Of a DNA stretch of 64,000 bases, positions 22,801 to 34,390 are shown one piece after another. Source of the DNA: Calliphora vicina (Eukaryota; Arthropoda; Insecta; Diptera; Calliphoridae); the NCBI RefSeq assembly GCF_958450345.1, contig NC_088781.1, forward strand, positions 117,502,431-117,566,430. The letters run 5' to 3'. Position numbers and translations under genes: made by a program. The notes beneath the pieces were generated by a model. It worked only from the letters and a program-made list of their open reading frames with translations, searched no databases and was not told the origin of the DNA. Each line of letters begins with the position of its first letter. Positions within the stretch are counted from its first letter, which is position 1.

Positions 22801-23742
22801 GCCGATTTGGATAATTTTTTGGTATTTTGTTGCCAGATATCTGAGTATTATGATTCCGTAATATTAGGCTGATATATTTATTATTTGTTTGGACAGACAC
22901 GATCGAAGTTCATATATGTTCGCTTGTTTAAAATGGCATGCAAATTTACTGTATATTCAATCTTTTGGTACAATCACAGTAAACTTATCATTTGACTTTG
23001 TAGTATATTTTCGTAAATGACAATTGCCATAGATGAGATTTGCATTAAAAAAAGTTGGAAAAAGTGCCATATAAAAAATTTCGTAGAACAAAATATAAAC
23101 AACATCAAAATTTCAATGTTCATCAACTTCAGTGGACTGCATCTTTTTAGCGCTGTGGAGCGATGTTTAACGAAAGATGTCAAATTACAGTTTGAAGTCT
23201 CAGCTAAAAGTTAAAAAAAAATTCAGCTGCTCCTACCTGCTCCTTTCCAAAAAAAATATGTTCGTTCATGCATGTTGTTGTTGCCATAATTCTTTAGTTG
23301 TAGGAAGGAGAAATTTATCTCCTTTCCTGGGTGTTTTGTTATTTTATTAGTTTTTATAATTAAATTATTAAGTAAACGCAAGCCTGGCGATCAACGTCAA
23401 AGCTGGGTAATACTTTTTATTTATTTGTTTAAAGGGACAAATCGGACTATAAAAGTCTTAATGTGTCCTCTTTAGTATTATTTTTTATTATTAAAAAAAC
23501 GCCGGTTTTCAATTTTGTCAACTTTACCAGTGACAGTTCATAAGCTTCAAAATAAATCAATAAAATAATACAGGATTAACGGTATTTTAAGAAGTAAATG
23601 AGAGTTGAGTGATAAAATGAGTTATTACGATGGTAAAAGAATGAGAAAAGAAAAGCTGCAAATCAAAAAATTGGAGTACGATAATGATGTTAAAAAATTA
23701 TTAAAAGACTATGCTTAAATTACTTATTCATGTTTTTTCTAT
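22801..23742. other. Unassigned DNA
   Basis: No gene. Short frames at 22974-23214 overlap on opposite strands and show no motif. Confidence 0.5.
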
Positions 23743-24175
23743 GGGAGATGGACGTAAAAGTGGGCGGATCAGGTATATATTTTCAGGAGCCCATACAATT
23801 ATAACAATTATAATATTTATTTTTTGAGAAAATTGAGTTGATGCATTAAAAATCAAGGGAGTTATGAAACTTTTTCAATACAAGTTGTATGGGAAGTGGG
23901 CGTAAAAGTGGGCGGATCAGGTATATATTTTCAGGAGCCCATTCTACAATTACAATATTTATTTTTTGAGAAAATTGAGTTGATGCATTAAAAATGAAGG
24001 GAGTTATGATACTTTTTCAATACAAGTTGTAAGGGAAGTGGGCGGATATTTTTCACATTTCACACAAATAATTCTGAGTGCTTATGCTATGTGCCAAAAA
24101 TCAATGCCGTAGGTCAAAATTTAATTTTCACTTTGTATGGGAGGTGTTCGTAAAAGTGGGCGGATCATTTTGATT
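23743..24175 (+). repeat. ~148-bp tandem repeat containing GTGGGCGTAAAAGTGGGCGG
   Basis: Two close copies (GGCGGATCAGGTATATATTT at 23763 and 23911) and a more diverged third (AAAAGTGGGCGGATCA near 24150). Each follows TTGTATGGGA(A/G)GTG. The motif CGCCCACTTTTACGCCCACT also occurs in the Helitron heads near 13013, so the sequence may be shared among families. Confidence 0.8.
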
Positions 24176-24254
24176 TTTCAATTTTTTCTTGATTCAAACA
24201 AAAAATGTGCCAAGTTTCATTGTCCTTGGACAACTTCTTCTATTTTTAGCCGCT

Positions 24255-24600
24255 CGTTGTATGAATTTCAACCAATGTGCAGCGGTGCGTGCCACATATT
24301 GAACATTCTGCACGAGCAATTTGAGGGCATGTTCACCTCACGTTGAGGCGATATGAAGTGACAACCGAGATCGTGCGATTTGCCCCCGTTAGACGTTTTC
24401 TTGTTGGGTTTTCTTCTTAAGTCACAAACCACAACCAATCTCAAAGCCAACATAACCCAATTATGAGCCAGAGTCATGGAAAATTGGATATTACCCAGCG
24501 AAGCCGAGACATGCTTGCATCGATACATAATGGCATCGATATGCCCTTCAAAATAATCAAACATTTTGATGACACACACTTTGATTTACAATAAAATTAA
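24255..24600 (+). pseudogene. mariner-type transposase relic, C-terminal part
   Basis: Plus-strand frames give LHEQFEGMFTSR, then GDMK, then QPRSCDLPPLDVFLLGFL and later LKANITQL and VMENW. In IS630/Tc1/mariner proteins the matching segment is the conserved W-P-P-R-S-C-D-L-T-P-L-D block with the last catalytic Asp, followed by the C-terminal helix and ENW motif. Several stops and frameshifts interrupt it. The 103-residue minus-strand frame here is antisense. Confidence 0.75.
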
Positions 24601-25035
24601 AGATATAAAGCGCTTAATGAAAGACCCTTTACAAAGCCAGATAAACAGTAATGTTTCTATTATAAACAAATTCTTTGTAACACAGAACTGTTCAGCATTT
24701 TTATGTTTTCGATGCATACTTATTTATAAAAATAAACATTCTTATAATCTTCATTTTAAATACTACTTTAACTCTTATTAGGAAGATTTTTGATAATTAA
24801 TTATTCAAATCACTATTTAATTATTTTGAGGCTAATAAAACATATAAACATAATTATGAATAATGTTTAATACAATAGAAAAATTCATTGATACAAGTTG
24901 TTAAATGAATCCCAGTGGGAAATTTTTAGGTATTAAAAGAGAGAAGAAATTTTTGTTATGAACTGATATTGACAAAAGAAACGATTTTGAAAAAGTCTTA
25001 TATTTAAATTCTAAATACGGACAATAGACTATGTG
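24601..25035. other. A+T-rich unassigned DNA
   Basis: No gene or repeat recognised. Confidence 0.5.
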
Positions 25036-25562
25036 GCCTAAGGTGGACCTTATTTTTTTATTTTCGATTGGGGATTCAAAAACGAAGGGCAGTTTTGTGA
25101 GAGGTTGGGATAAAAAAAATTGACGCAAGGTTGAGCTAGATCGGTTAAAAATTGGCGCATGATGGTTAAAGTACAAGAGAACGAAATTGGGGGAAATGGA
25201 TAGAAAAAGGCTCCTAACTACTCAGGAGTCACCCCTAGGTCTCCCTAGGTGGTCAATTTTGGCCAATTTTCGTGAAAATGAGTTTTCTGTATGGGAACAC
25301 CATGAAGGATTGGAGATAGAGGGTACACAAAAGTGTTCTAGAGAAATATTGAGGATACAAAAATAATGGAGGTTGCTCATACATTTTACCTCCCTAGGTT
25401 ACGAGCCTTTTGCTACCCATTTTCCCCAATTTCGTTCTCACGAACTTTAACCCTCGTGCGGTACGCCAATTTTTTACCGATCGATTTCAAACTTTTGTCC
25501 TTCGTTTTTAAAACAGATTTTTAAATTTTTCCACACATTGAGGTTCCACCTTAATGAGGCCC
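25036..25562. mobile_element. Long-inverted-repeat element, ~527 bp
   Basis: Left arm (about 25036-25210) and right arm (about 25390-25562) are inverted copies with indels. Shared words include TAAGGTGG, AAAACGAAGG, ATCGGTAAAAAATTGGCG, GAGAACGAAATTGGGG and AAAAGGCTC. The loop contains CCCTAGGTCTCCCTAGGTGG. Outer boundaries are CCTAAGGTGGACC and GGTTCCACCTTAATGAGG. No target duplication is certain. Non-coding foldback element of unknown class. Confidence 0.75.
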
Positions 25563-25609
25563 CAACAAAATTTTTGTGCATGTTTCCAAATAAAATGAAA
25601 GTTTAATTA

Positions 25610-26055
25610 CGATACCGTTTCTCAAATGTTCGGTAGAGGTTCCCTGTGCTTATCTGTTCAGATTTCAGCTCATAATTGATATGACTATTTTGGTTCCATC
25701 AAATACAGATAATTACCTTAGCGCCACGGATATTTGGCTTTAGTGTCTATTTTTCTAGTTGGCCGGGATTCACATACAATCTCTTAAGCTTCGGGTTATC
25801 GTAATGGATCCATTTATCATCGCAAAATGATTTTCTTTTATCATTCGGAAAAAATCGTTTTTCAAGGTCTCTCTGCTTCAATTCGTATGCTTTTGGATGG
25901 ATCCTGCTGCTCGCAAACGTTTCGAAATCGCTGCTTGAGTTGCTCCCAATTATACCAATAATTATCTTGTTGAGTTTTACAAAAATCTTCCTTCTTTGTC
26001 TTCAAACTTTTTTGGCTAACCTGGGCGATATTTGTCTTCCAAATTTCATTAATGT
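25610..26055 (-). pseudogene. mariner transposase relic, mauritiana-like type
   Basis: Minus-strand reading gives SLKTKKEDFCKTQQDN and QLKQRFRN (second DNA-binding helix-turn-helix), then IRIEAERP, NDKRKSF, CDDKWIHYDNPKLKR and KPNIRGAKVI. This is the same lineage as 6500-6975, retaining the N-terminal segment that copy lost but with stops and a deletion before the catalytic DDKW motif. Confidence 0.8.
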
Positions 26056-26079
26056 GTAATATGTTTCATATGTATATAT

Positions 26080-26262
26080 TTCGAATTATTTCCAGGAAAA
26101 AACTTTTCTAAACCACTGTATTTCGCTGCGCAAGTGTAAATCTATTCATGATGATTTGGCATAGTATACTGATCATAAATGTCAAAAAGTGGACAAAATA
26201 TGACAAATCGTTTGACAGTTAACCCTTTCCTAAGTTTTATCGGTCTTAAAAAACACCATTTA
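26080..26262 (-). pseudogene. mariner-type 5' end with terminal repeat
   Basis: The minus strand starts GGTGTTTTTTAAGACCGATA, then GGGTTAACTGTCAAACGA and ATGATCAGTATACTATGCC, leading to a start-like AATAGATTTACACTTGCGCA. The same leader is found at 42412-42600 (plus) and 53535 downward (minus). It abuts the different mariner lineage at 25610-26055, so two relics are joined head to body. Confidence 0.6.
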
Positions 26263-26318
26263 TTTAGGTGGAGAGTATTTAAGATTCGGCACAGCCGAAT
26301 ATAGCACCCTAACTTTGT
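26263..26318 (+). mobile_element. C-family terminal fragment
   Basis: GGTGGAGAGTATTTAAGATTC followed by a perfect hairpin ATTCGGC-ACA-GCCGAAT and TATAGCACCCTAACTTTG. Only the hairpin end of a C element remains. Confidence 0.65.
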
Positions 26319-26968
26319 TTCTCCAAAAAATTTCTTAAACTTAAATTCTTCTGTTTGGATCTGACTGCTCTCTAAACTTTTTCTTGATCACATTTAGTAC
26401 TAACTATCTTTTTGTATTTTAATTTCTTTTGATTTTCTCTCTAGTTCTTCGGCTACTCTTACTTTCATTTACTGCCCCTTTTTGCTTTTATGTCGCTTAC
26501 GTTATTTTTGCGGTTAGGGCTCGATATGTTTATTACAACACTTATCTGGTATTTATATTATAATTCTCTACCTGCCCAAAACTTGGTAATAACTTGCAAT
26601 TACTGAACAGCTTACTTTTCAATGACTACTTCATACCACCTGCATTACATATAAGTAGTTTAGTAATGGCTGGCATATAGTCTGATACATAAGTACTTGC
26701 TTATGAGCTGATTTACCAAATTCAGAATTATTTCATAATAAAACGCTTTTAACGTTTTATTGATTAAATTTGTGTTGATTTAAATCTAGTACAAAATTGA
26801 TGCCTTCTTAAAAACTTTCAAATATTTTCAAAAAATATGCATGTGATATGAATGAGATGAAAAATAATATTTTGTATGCTATACTTATTTAACTCCCTAT
26901 TTGTAAGCGAATGTGGTAAGTACTTGCCTCCAATGACATCACCGTGTTAAAATAATGTGTTAAAATGC
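26319..26968. other. Pyrimidine-rich then A+T-rich unassigned DNA
   Basis: 26340-26520 is rich in TTTCT/CTTTT on the plus strand. No gene recognised. Confidence 0.5.
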
Positions 26969-26973
26969 CAATG

Positions 26974-29430
26974 CAAAGTGGAGCAGAATCAAAATTTTTG
27001 GAAATAAATCTGGCATTTCTAAACGGCTGGTCCGATCGGAATAAAATTTTACATAGCCAAGGAGCATTGGAGTTTAAGTTATTAAAATGTGCCATACAAA
27101 TGATCCAAGGGCTGCGCTATGGGGGCCCAAAGTAGGTTACCTTCGACATGTAAAATTTTTAAACAAGTGAAATTTTTTTGTTTCCTATCCGATTTCAAAG
27201 ATTTTTATATTTTTGGAAAGCGCTAGGTCTTGAAAAAACATGCTTGCATGCGCTATTTATCTCTTGTACTTTTTGAGTTATAGGCATTTCAATATTTCAA
27301 TATTGAAATTTTAAAATTTTGCCATACCTTGGTCCGCTTTATTAAAAATATGGTTCGTAATTTTGGAACGAATGGACTCGAATTTCTCTTATTAGTTAGA
27401 CAACTAAATTATGAATAACATACAAAAGATTTTAGAGCAATATCAATTATGGATCCAAAAATAAACGATTTTCAATTTAAATATTCAAAAAATAGTGGAT
27501 TTTTTTTAATTAAAAAAAAAACTTTCTTTAAGAACATATAACAATTTTATGTTTTTCTGAAAGATATCTTTACGGAGAACATTCTGATATAAATAGCATG
27601 TCCTATTCTTAGAATATGTCGCCCCTATGCTATTTGACCTATTTGTTTATCAAAAATTAAATTTTGGGCCACATGTTCTAAAACCCCAAAGCTGGGATTA
27701 GAAAACAAAAAGCAGCCTTGGAAACCTTGGTGTGTTCCGTATTTTCTCAGCCCCGAAGGAAATGTGGACCCTATAGGCAAAATTGTAAAAAATACCATTT
27801 TTGGGATTTTCACTCCAATTTTTAGGAATTGCGGGATTGCCTTTGGCCTTTTGACAAGATTTTTACATCCACACTTATTCTGTGCTATATTATTTTGTTT
27901 AGATAATTTAATTTTTGATCTTACAAAAAAAATTTCAAGTCAATATCTCAATTAGATTCAAAAATATGCCACTTTAAAACTACGTCCTTCAAAAATATTG
28001 CACTTTTTTATACTAAACAAGTAAGAAAGTATGGTCGGTCAAGCCCGACCATATAATACCCTACACCAAGTAAATGAGTAAAAACATGTTTCTTTTAAAA
28101 TATCAATAATTTATATTCGTAAGTGATTTTCGGAAGTGGGCCTTATATGGGTGCAATAACCAATTATGGACAGATCACCTTGAAATTAGGTCGAGTGATT
28201 TATGTCTATATGAAAGTTATTAGTGTTGAATTTTGTGTATATACCAACATTTTTAAGAGATTTATGCACGTTAAAATGATGTTCGGAAGCGGGTCTATAT
28301 GGGAGATATGACTAATTATGGACCGATCGTAACAAAATTTGGTGACATGAATTTCGTATATATAAAACTTATTTGTAGCGAATTTTGTGTAGATACATGT
28401 ATGAATTAAACATTTATGACTGATAAAGTCCAATTTCGGGAGGACATTTGTATGGGGGCTAGGTGAAATAATGGACCGATCAGCCAGGTTCAATAAGCTT
28501 GGTCTTTGGGCCGAGAAAATTATACGTACCAAATTTGATCGAAATATTTTCAAAATTGCGACCTGTACTCTGCGCACAAGGTTTACATGGACAGCCAACC
28601 AACCAACCAACCAACCAACCAGCCAGACGGACGGACATCGTTTAATCGACTCAGAAAGCGATTCTAAGTCGATCGGTATACTTTAAGGTGGATGTTAGAC
28701 CAATATTTTTGGGCGTTACAAACATCTGCACAAACGCATAATACCCTCCCCACTATAGTGGTGTAGGGTATACATATTTGTATAAATTTTCTTAATGTGA
28801 CTGCGTCAGAGCCAATTACTTGTGTTGAATAAAACACAAAGCTGCTTTTTTTTCTGACCACACGTGGCCCAAAGTTAAATTTTTGATAAAAAAATAGGTC
28901 AAATTCCGAAGGGCGTAGGGGCGACATATTTGAAAAATAGGACATGTTTTTTATACCAAAATGTTCTTCGTAAAGATACCTTACAGAAAAAAATAAAATT
29001 GTTATATGTTCTTAAAAAAGTTTTTTTTTTAAAAAAAAAGAGTTAAGTCACCTTTTCGGCCAAAAAACAGCAAAAATCTACTATTTTTTTAATATTTAAA
29101 TTGAAAATCGTTTGGTTTTGGATTCATAATAGATATTGACCTCAAATCTTTTGTATATTATTACTAATTTAGCGCTTTTCAAAAATATTAAAATCTTTGA
29201 AATCGGATGAGAAACAAAAAAATGGCAAAAATTTTTAAAAATTTTACATTTCGAAGGTACCCTACTTTGAGCCCCCATATCGACGCCCCTGCAGCATTTG
29301 TATGACCCGTTTTAATAAATTACAATCGAATGCTCCTTGGCTACGACCGCATAAAATTTTATCCCAATTGGACCAGCGGTTTCGAAATGCCAGATTTATT
29401 TCCAAAAAATTTTGATTCTGTCCCACTATT
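26974..29430. mobile_element. B-family element, copy 4 (Transib-like), complete with target duplication
   Basis: Left end CAAAGTGGAGCAGAATC and right end GATTCTGTCCCACTATT are inverted. CAATG flanks both sides (26969-26973 and 29431-29435). The arms are long, about 600-650 bp: left 26974-27690 and right 28845-29430 share in reverse orientation TTTCTAAACGG..GGTCC, CCCAAAGTAGG, CTTTACGGAGAACATT and TTGGGCCACATG. The unique centre runs about 27690-28015, where a whole A element is inserted. Without A the element is about 1.7 kb. No transposase remains. Right-arm and left-arm differences suggest age. Confidence 0.85.
28016..28772 (-). mobile_element. A-family element, copy 5 (full length, nested in B)
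   Basis: Complete reverse copy: AACAAGTAAGAAAG, perfect hairpin TATGGTCGG-TCAAGC-CCGACCATA, internal units, a CCAA-type microsatellite (28598-28620), and the far end CCCCACTATAGTGGTGTAGGGTA. No target duplication at the junctions with B sequence. Confidence 0.9.
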
Positions 29431-29435
29431 CAATG

Positions 29436-31024
29436 TATAAGTGGTGAAGAGTAGTTATATTAGCTATTTAACTCATTACTTTTCAATGTAAATTGTTGCT
29501 GGGTAAACTACCTTACAATAACTCAATATATATTAATAAAAAATTCCCTATAGGGTATTTTTTATATACAATAAAATCAATTTAGAAAATCAATATTCTT
29601 AATAAATAATTTCATTAACCAAACAACACTGTTTGTATAAATATTTACATAATTTGATTTTTATTTAATAAAAAGAAAACCTATAAAATTTAAAATGTGG
29701 TGGAAAAAAAAGTTAATTTTCTATTTTTGTTTGTTTGTTTAAGTGTGTATAAATAATTACAAAGAAAACTTCTTTTGAACTTAAGAATTACCGTTTTTTT
29801 TGTACTGGAGGCGCCTTGAAATGTCTATAAAATTATTCAAATCAATAGAAAATATTTTGTTATTTTGATTATTTCATAAAAATGTGTGTGAACAATTTAT
29901 AACGACTTAGGGATCCGGAAAATAAAATTTCAACAAAGATTATGTTTATTTGTTGTGTGTGTTTATTTTGAAAACTCTGTGGGAATTCTAGTCCAAAAAA
30001 AATTGTACATTTTTCATTCATTATTGTAACTAACATTGTGATATAAAATTTGTAGAGGGGGAAGGAAAGTAGCACGTTTTCCACATTAATATTATTTTCA
30101 TATTTTAAGAAAATAAAAACAATAATTTGAATTTAACATTGACACACAAAAAGTTACAAAGTGGAGTTTTATAAGACTTAAGAGTCCTGCTAAGTACAAA
30201 CTTCAAACAAAGAGGTTAAAGGTCATTTCAATAGCCTCCTCCATTATCCAAATTTCCTTGGCAAGCTTCATTGCTTCTACATAATTTTGCTTTTATTGTA
30301 GTCGTGTTTTTTTTAAACTCCCTGGAATATACAAATTTTAGTTTTTTGCTAAAAACTTTAACAAACAATTATTCTAGGAATTGTTCTTTTCCATAAAAAA
30401 AAACTTGGCTACTTTTCTTTTTCATTTAAATCTCTCTGCTATTGCTCTTAAGGAATTCCTTTTAAGCCAATTTAGTTTGAAAACTTAAGTTGGTACTCAC
30501 CAAACAGTCATTTGTCTATTCAATTAATTCTAGGGAACATAAAAACCAATTCAACCATGACATTTATTCTTTCAACTTAAACTTCTTTATTTCAATATTC
30601 AACGATATCACCAACATGTGCTAAAAGTGTATTCATGGCAGAAGCCCTATTTGTTTATTACTACATATTTCTAGCTAATTTTCAAATTTTATTTCTTCAA
30701 TCATTTCAATAATTACAATAAAAAAAAAAATAACACAAATAACTTTAAGGTTCATTACCCCTAAGTGGATGAAAAAAAGCGACTTTCTTTTGTAGGAAAA
30801 CAAAAGGAAAAAGAAAAATAATACAAAATTAATAGAATTATACATAATTTTTAGTGACACGTTTAAAAGTTTCAAATAAAATTGTTTTTGAACGTAGAAA
30901 TTTTATATACTCCGTGACAAACAAAAGAGCAATAGCGAAATATAAAGGTCAAAGGTCAATGTTCAAAGAATTTTAAATTCATAAGTTTTTTCAAAAGCTT
31001 TTTAAAACCTTCATATACGCATTT
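29436..31024. other. A+T-rich unassigned DNA
   Basis: No gene. Open frames at 29869-30084 and 30675-30875 (minus) are short, hydrophobic or low complexity, and unsupported. Confidence 0.5.
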
Positions 31025-31211
31025 GTGAAAAATCCGGTCAAGCCCGGCCATCTAATACCATACACTAAGTAAATGAGCAAAAATATTTTTATTTTAAAGG
31101 AGCTATGACTAATTATGGAGTGATCGCCATGAAATAAGGTAGTGAGATTTATGTCTATATAAAAGCTATGGACAGCCAAACAGCCCACTATGGTGGTGTA
31201 TAGTATAATAA
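31025..31211 (-). mobile_element. A-family element, copy 6 (internally deleted)
   Basis: Keeps the CCGGTCAAGCCCGG hairpin remnant, TAATACCATACACTAAGTAA, one GGAGCTATGACTAATTATGG unit, TGGACAGCC, and the far end CCCACTATGGTGGTGTATAG. The middle ~550 bp is gone. Confidence 0.75.
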
Positions 31212-31547
31212 ATCCAATGCTGTTAAATCACATTCTGCTCCTCAAAACGAGAGAGTACACAAGCTGTATGGCCCGCAAAAAGAAATCTGCTATCAATGGT
31301 CCAGCACAAAATCCACACAAACGAGTGACATGTGAATGCACAAATGATGAAGTTCTGATGAATAACGAAAATCTGATTGGAAAATGCGTAATTTTTTAAA
31401 ATTTTTCGCTTTTGTTTTGAAACATTTGTATAATATAAATTTAAAGTATTGGTCAATGTTAGCTATGATCTTTTCCCATCTATCTGGCAACACACAGATT
31501 CCGAGCCAATAGAACTGCTCAACTTTTGAAGCCAAGAATGAACCTAA

Positions 31548-31596
31548 AAGGTCTGTTTTTGAAAAAACCGGTTAAACGGTTTCGGTTTTTGTCTTC
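31548..31596. repeat. AACCGGTT-rich array 2a
   Basis: AAAACCGGTTAAACGGTTTC and CGGTTTTTG. It lies directly against the 5' truncation point of the jockey LINE; a related array lies just beyond the LINE's 3' end, consistent with the LINE having inserted into such a repeat. Confidence 0.5.
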
Positions 31597-31599
31597 AAA

Positions 31600-34225
31600 A
31601 AAAAAAACAAAAACATTATCCCCTAGATGAATTCTCAAACGACTATATGCAGGCAACATCCATTCATCTGGAAAGCTTTGCTGGAGATTTAAATATAAGC
31701 GCGATATATTGCCCACCACGCTTTGCAATGACTAAGGAGAAGTTTGAAGAATTCTTTAGCACGCTAGGAGGGCGCTTTCTGGCATGTGGCGACTATAATG
31801 CCAAACACACTTACTGGGGCTCTCGACTAATGAATCCCAGAGGTAGACAGCTTTATAAAGCTTTAGTTGATCGCAAAAATGGCCTGAATATTGTGTCCCC
31901 TGGATAACCAACATACTGGCCTGCTGATCCTAAAAAAATTCCTGATCGCATAGACTTTGCCATAACAAAAAATATTAATCGAAATTCAATATCTACAGAA
32001 ATGTCACATGATTTATCTTCTGATCATTCCCCAATTATAGTATCTTATTACGGGAGGACTAACATTTCAAAATTTCATACTGAAACATATTACTTTAAAA
32101 CAAATTGGCTTAAATATAAAAAAATATATAAGCAGTCATATCCATACAGATCTTTGTATTCAGTGTGAGGAAGATATAGATAAAAGTGTCAATGACTTTA
32201 CGTCATTAATTGTATCGGCTCTAAATCATTCAAAGAGTCAAATATTTCCTAAAACGGATATGTACATTTCCAACTCAGATATTGAACGACTTATTTTAGA
32301 AAAGAGAAAACTCAGAAGAGAATGGCAACAAAATAGATCACCTGCTGCAAAGCAGAGGCTGTCTGCTGCTAGTAAAAACCTGTAAAAAGCCCTTCAATTA
32401 GAAGAGGATCGCAGAAATAGAACTTACATTCAAAGTTTGACAAATATCAAACACATAAATTTTTCCCTTTGGAAAGCAACGAAAAATATCAAGCCACCGG
32501 TAGAGGGGCAAAGCCCTTTAAGGAAAGCTGATGGTACCTGGGCTCGCAGCACGGAGGAAAAAGCTAAAATATTTGCCGATCACTTAAGTACAGTCTTTCA
32601 ACCAAACTCGCCAACAACGGTTTTTGAACTTGAAGAGCCACCTGTGTCAACATTATCTAATGATGACTATTAGATATAAGCCCAGAAGACATTAACGAAG
32701 TAATCAAGGATAATATAATATTAAAAAAATCACCTGGAAATGATTCTGTTACACCTACTATGATTAAAAACCTACCGAGTGTGGCAGTAATTGTGTTGTC
32801 TACAATATTTAATGCGATCTTTAAACAAGGAGTTTTTCCGACAAATTGGAAAACTTCTCAGATAATAATGATACCAAAGCCAGGTAAGGACTTGACCGTA
32901 CCATTCTCCTATATACCAATAAGCTTGCTTATCGAAGCTGTTCGAAAAAGTGTTCCAAAAGAAAATCATACCATTTTTAAATGAGAAAAATATAATCCCA
33001 GTTCATCAATTTGGTTTCCGGGAACGCCACGGAACAATCGAACAAGTTAATCGTATAACCGGAGAGATAAGAAAATCCTTTGAATTAAAGAAATATTGTT
33101 CAGCTATATTTTTGGATGTCGCTCAAGCCTTCGACAAAGTATGGCACAAAGGCCTGCTATATAAAATAAAATGTTTGCTGCCACCATCTACTCATAAACT
33201 ATTGGAATCTTATCTATCGGACCGTATGTTTACAGTTAAGTACAATGATTACGTGACAAGAGAATATAGGATTGGAGCAGGAGTACCACAAGGAAGTGTT
33301 CTTGGACCTACCCTCTATTTGAGTTACACCTCTGATTTGCCTACGAGCGATGAATTGACTATTTCTACATTTGCTGATGACACCGCAATTATTAGCTCTC
33401 ATGAAAACCCATATATAGCACCTAGTATACTAGATGGCTACTTAAGATGTGTGGAAACATGGTTAAACAAATGGAGAATACGTGTAAATGAGTTAAAAAG
33501 CAAACACGTTACGTTCACACTGAGGAGGGGATGCTGTCCACCTGTCACACTTAACAATGTTAATATACCTCAGTCCGATTATGTTACATACCTTGGTATT
33601 CACATAGATAGAATACTTATTTGGCGCCGTCATATAGAAAACAAGAGACTTCAAATGAAGTTAAAAGCATCTAGCCTTCACTGGTTAATAAGTGATCAAT
33701 CAAAGTTAAGCCTGGACCAATTTGGACATATGGAATCCAATTGTGGGGAACGGCCAGTAATTCCAGTATGGAGCTTATACAGAGGGCCCAGTCGAAAATT
33801 CTTAGGACCATGACGGGTGCACCATGGTACATAAGAAATGAAAACATCCACAGGAACTTGGAAGTGCCACTAGTGAAGGATGAGTTTAAGAAAGTCCGCG
33901 ATAAATATATACTGAAACTGCAATCCCACCCAAATCCGCTTGCTCGGCTTCTCGCACAGAGCAGCGAAAGCCCCAATAAACCCAACAACCCGTGTACAAA
34001 TTGAAATATATTTCAAAAAGTTAAGAAACTATTCAATAAAAATAAATGCTATTATTAAATTAAAATCTTAAAAACTATTTAGAACTCAAAACTGTTAAAA
34101 ACTTACATCTATTTTAAAACTTAAAAATAATATTAAATACTTAAAAGCCTTATAAACTAAAACAAATTAAAAACCCTTACAAATAAATAAACTCATATAT
34201 GTTTTATAACGCCTTTGAAAAAATA
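31600..34225 (+). pseudogene. jockey-clade non-LTR retrotransposon (LINE), 5'-truncated, broken ORF2
   Basis: ORF2 would make an endonuclease-reverse transcriptase for target-primed retrotransposition. Visible in order: AP-endonuclease part (AIYCPPRF, ACGDYNAKHTYWGSR, later PDRIDFAI and SSDHSPII); a linker; RT motifs (PKPGKDLTVPFSYIPISLL, FGFRERHGT, LDVAQAFDKVWHKGLL, GVPQGSVLGPTLY, catalytic FADD); thumb (YLGIHID); and a C terminus ending near 34004. ORF1 and the start of the endonuclease are absent, as expected for 5' truncation. Defects: a stop near 31906 where relatives have an acidic residue, stops near 32383 and 32672, and frame changes near 32935 and 33790. The longest intact piece is 287 residues (32950-33813). 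An A-rich 3' UTR follows. Inactive. Confidence 0.92.
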
Positions 34226-34264
34226 AATAATTGTGTTATGATTTACTTTTTTCGCCAAAAATCA

Positions 34265-34390
34265 TTTACCCCTAAACCCGTTTAAACAGTCATAAAACCG
34301 AAAAGTTAAAAAAACCGAAACCGGTGGAGTTTACAAAGATGAAAAAACCTGTTGACCGGTTTTCGGTTTCGATTTTGGATACTCTATACG
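34265..34390. repeat. AACCGGTT-rich array 2b
   Basis: CCGAAACCGGTGGAGTTTAC, GATGAAAAAACC and TTGACCGGTTTTCGGTTTCG match the array at 6112-6245 in reverse orientation, including the non-palindromic GGAGTTTACA segment. Confidence 0.65.

Noticed and set aside
24268..24579. 103-residue minus-strand frame
   Set aside because: The plus strand of the same DNA reads as a mariner C-terminal region (SCDLPPLD, VMENW); the minus frame is antisense.
28598..28640. CCAA/CCAG/GGAC microsatellites as telomeric or stand-alone satellite
   Set aside because: In nearly every case the tract is at the fixed microsatellite position inside an A element.
32950..33813. 287-residue frame as a functional gene
   Set aside because: It is the RT part of a 5'-truncated jockey LINE with stops and frameshifts before and after it; listed as pseudogene.
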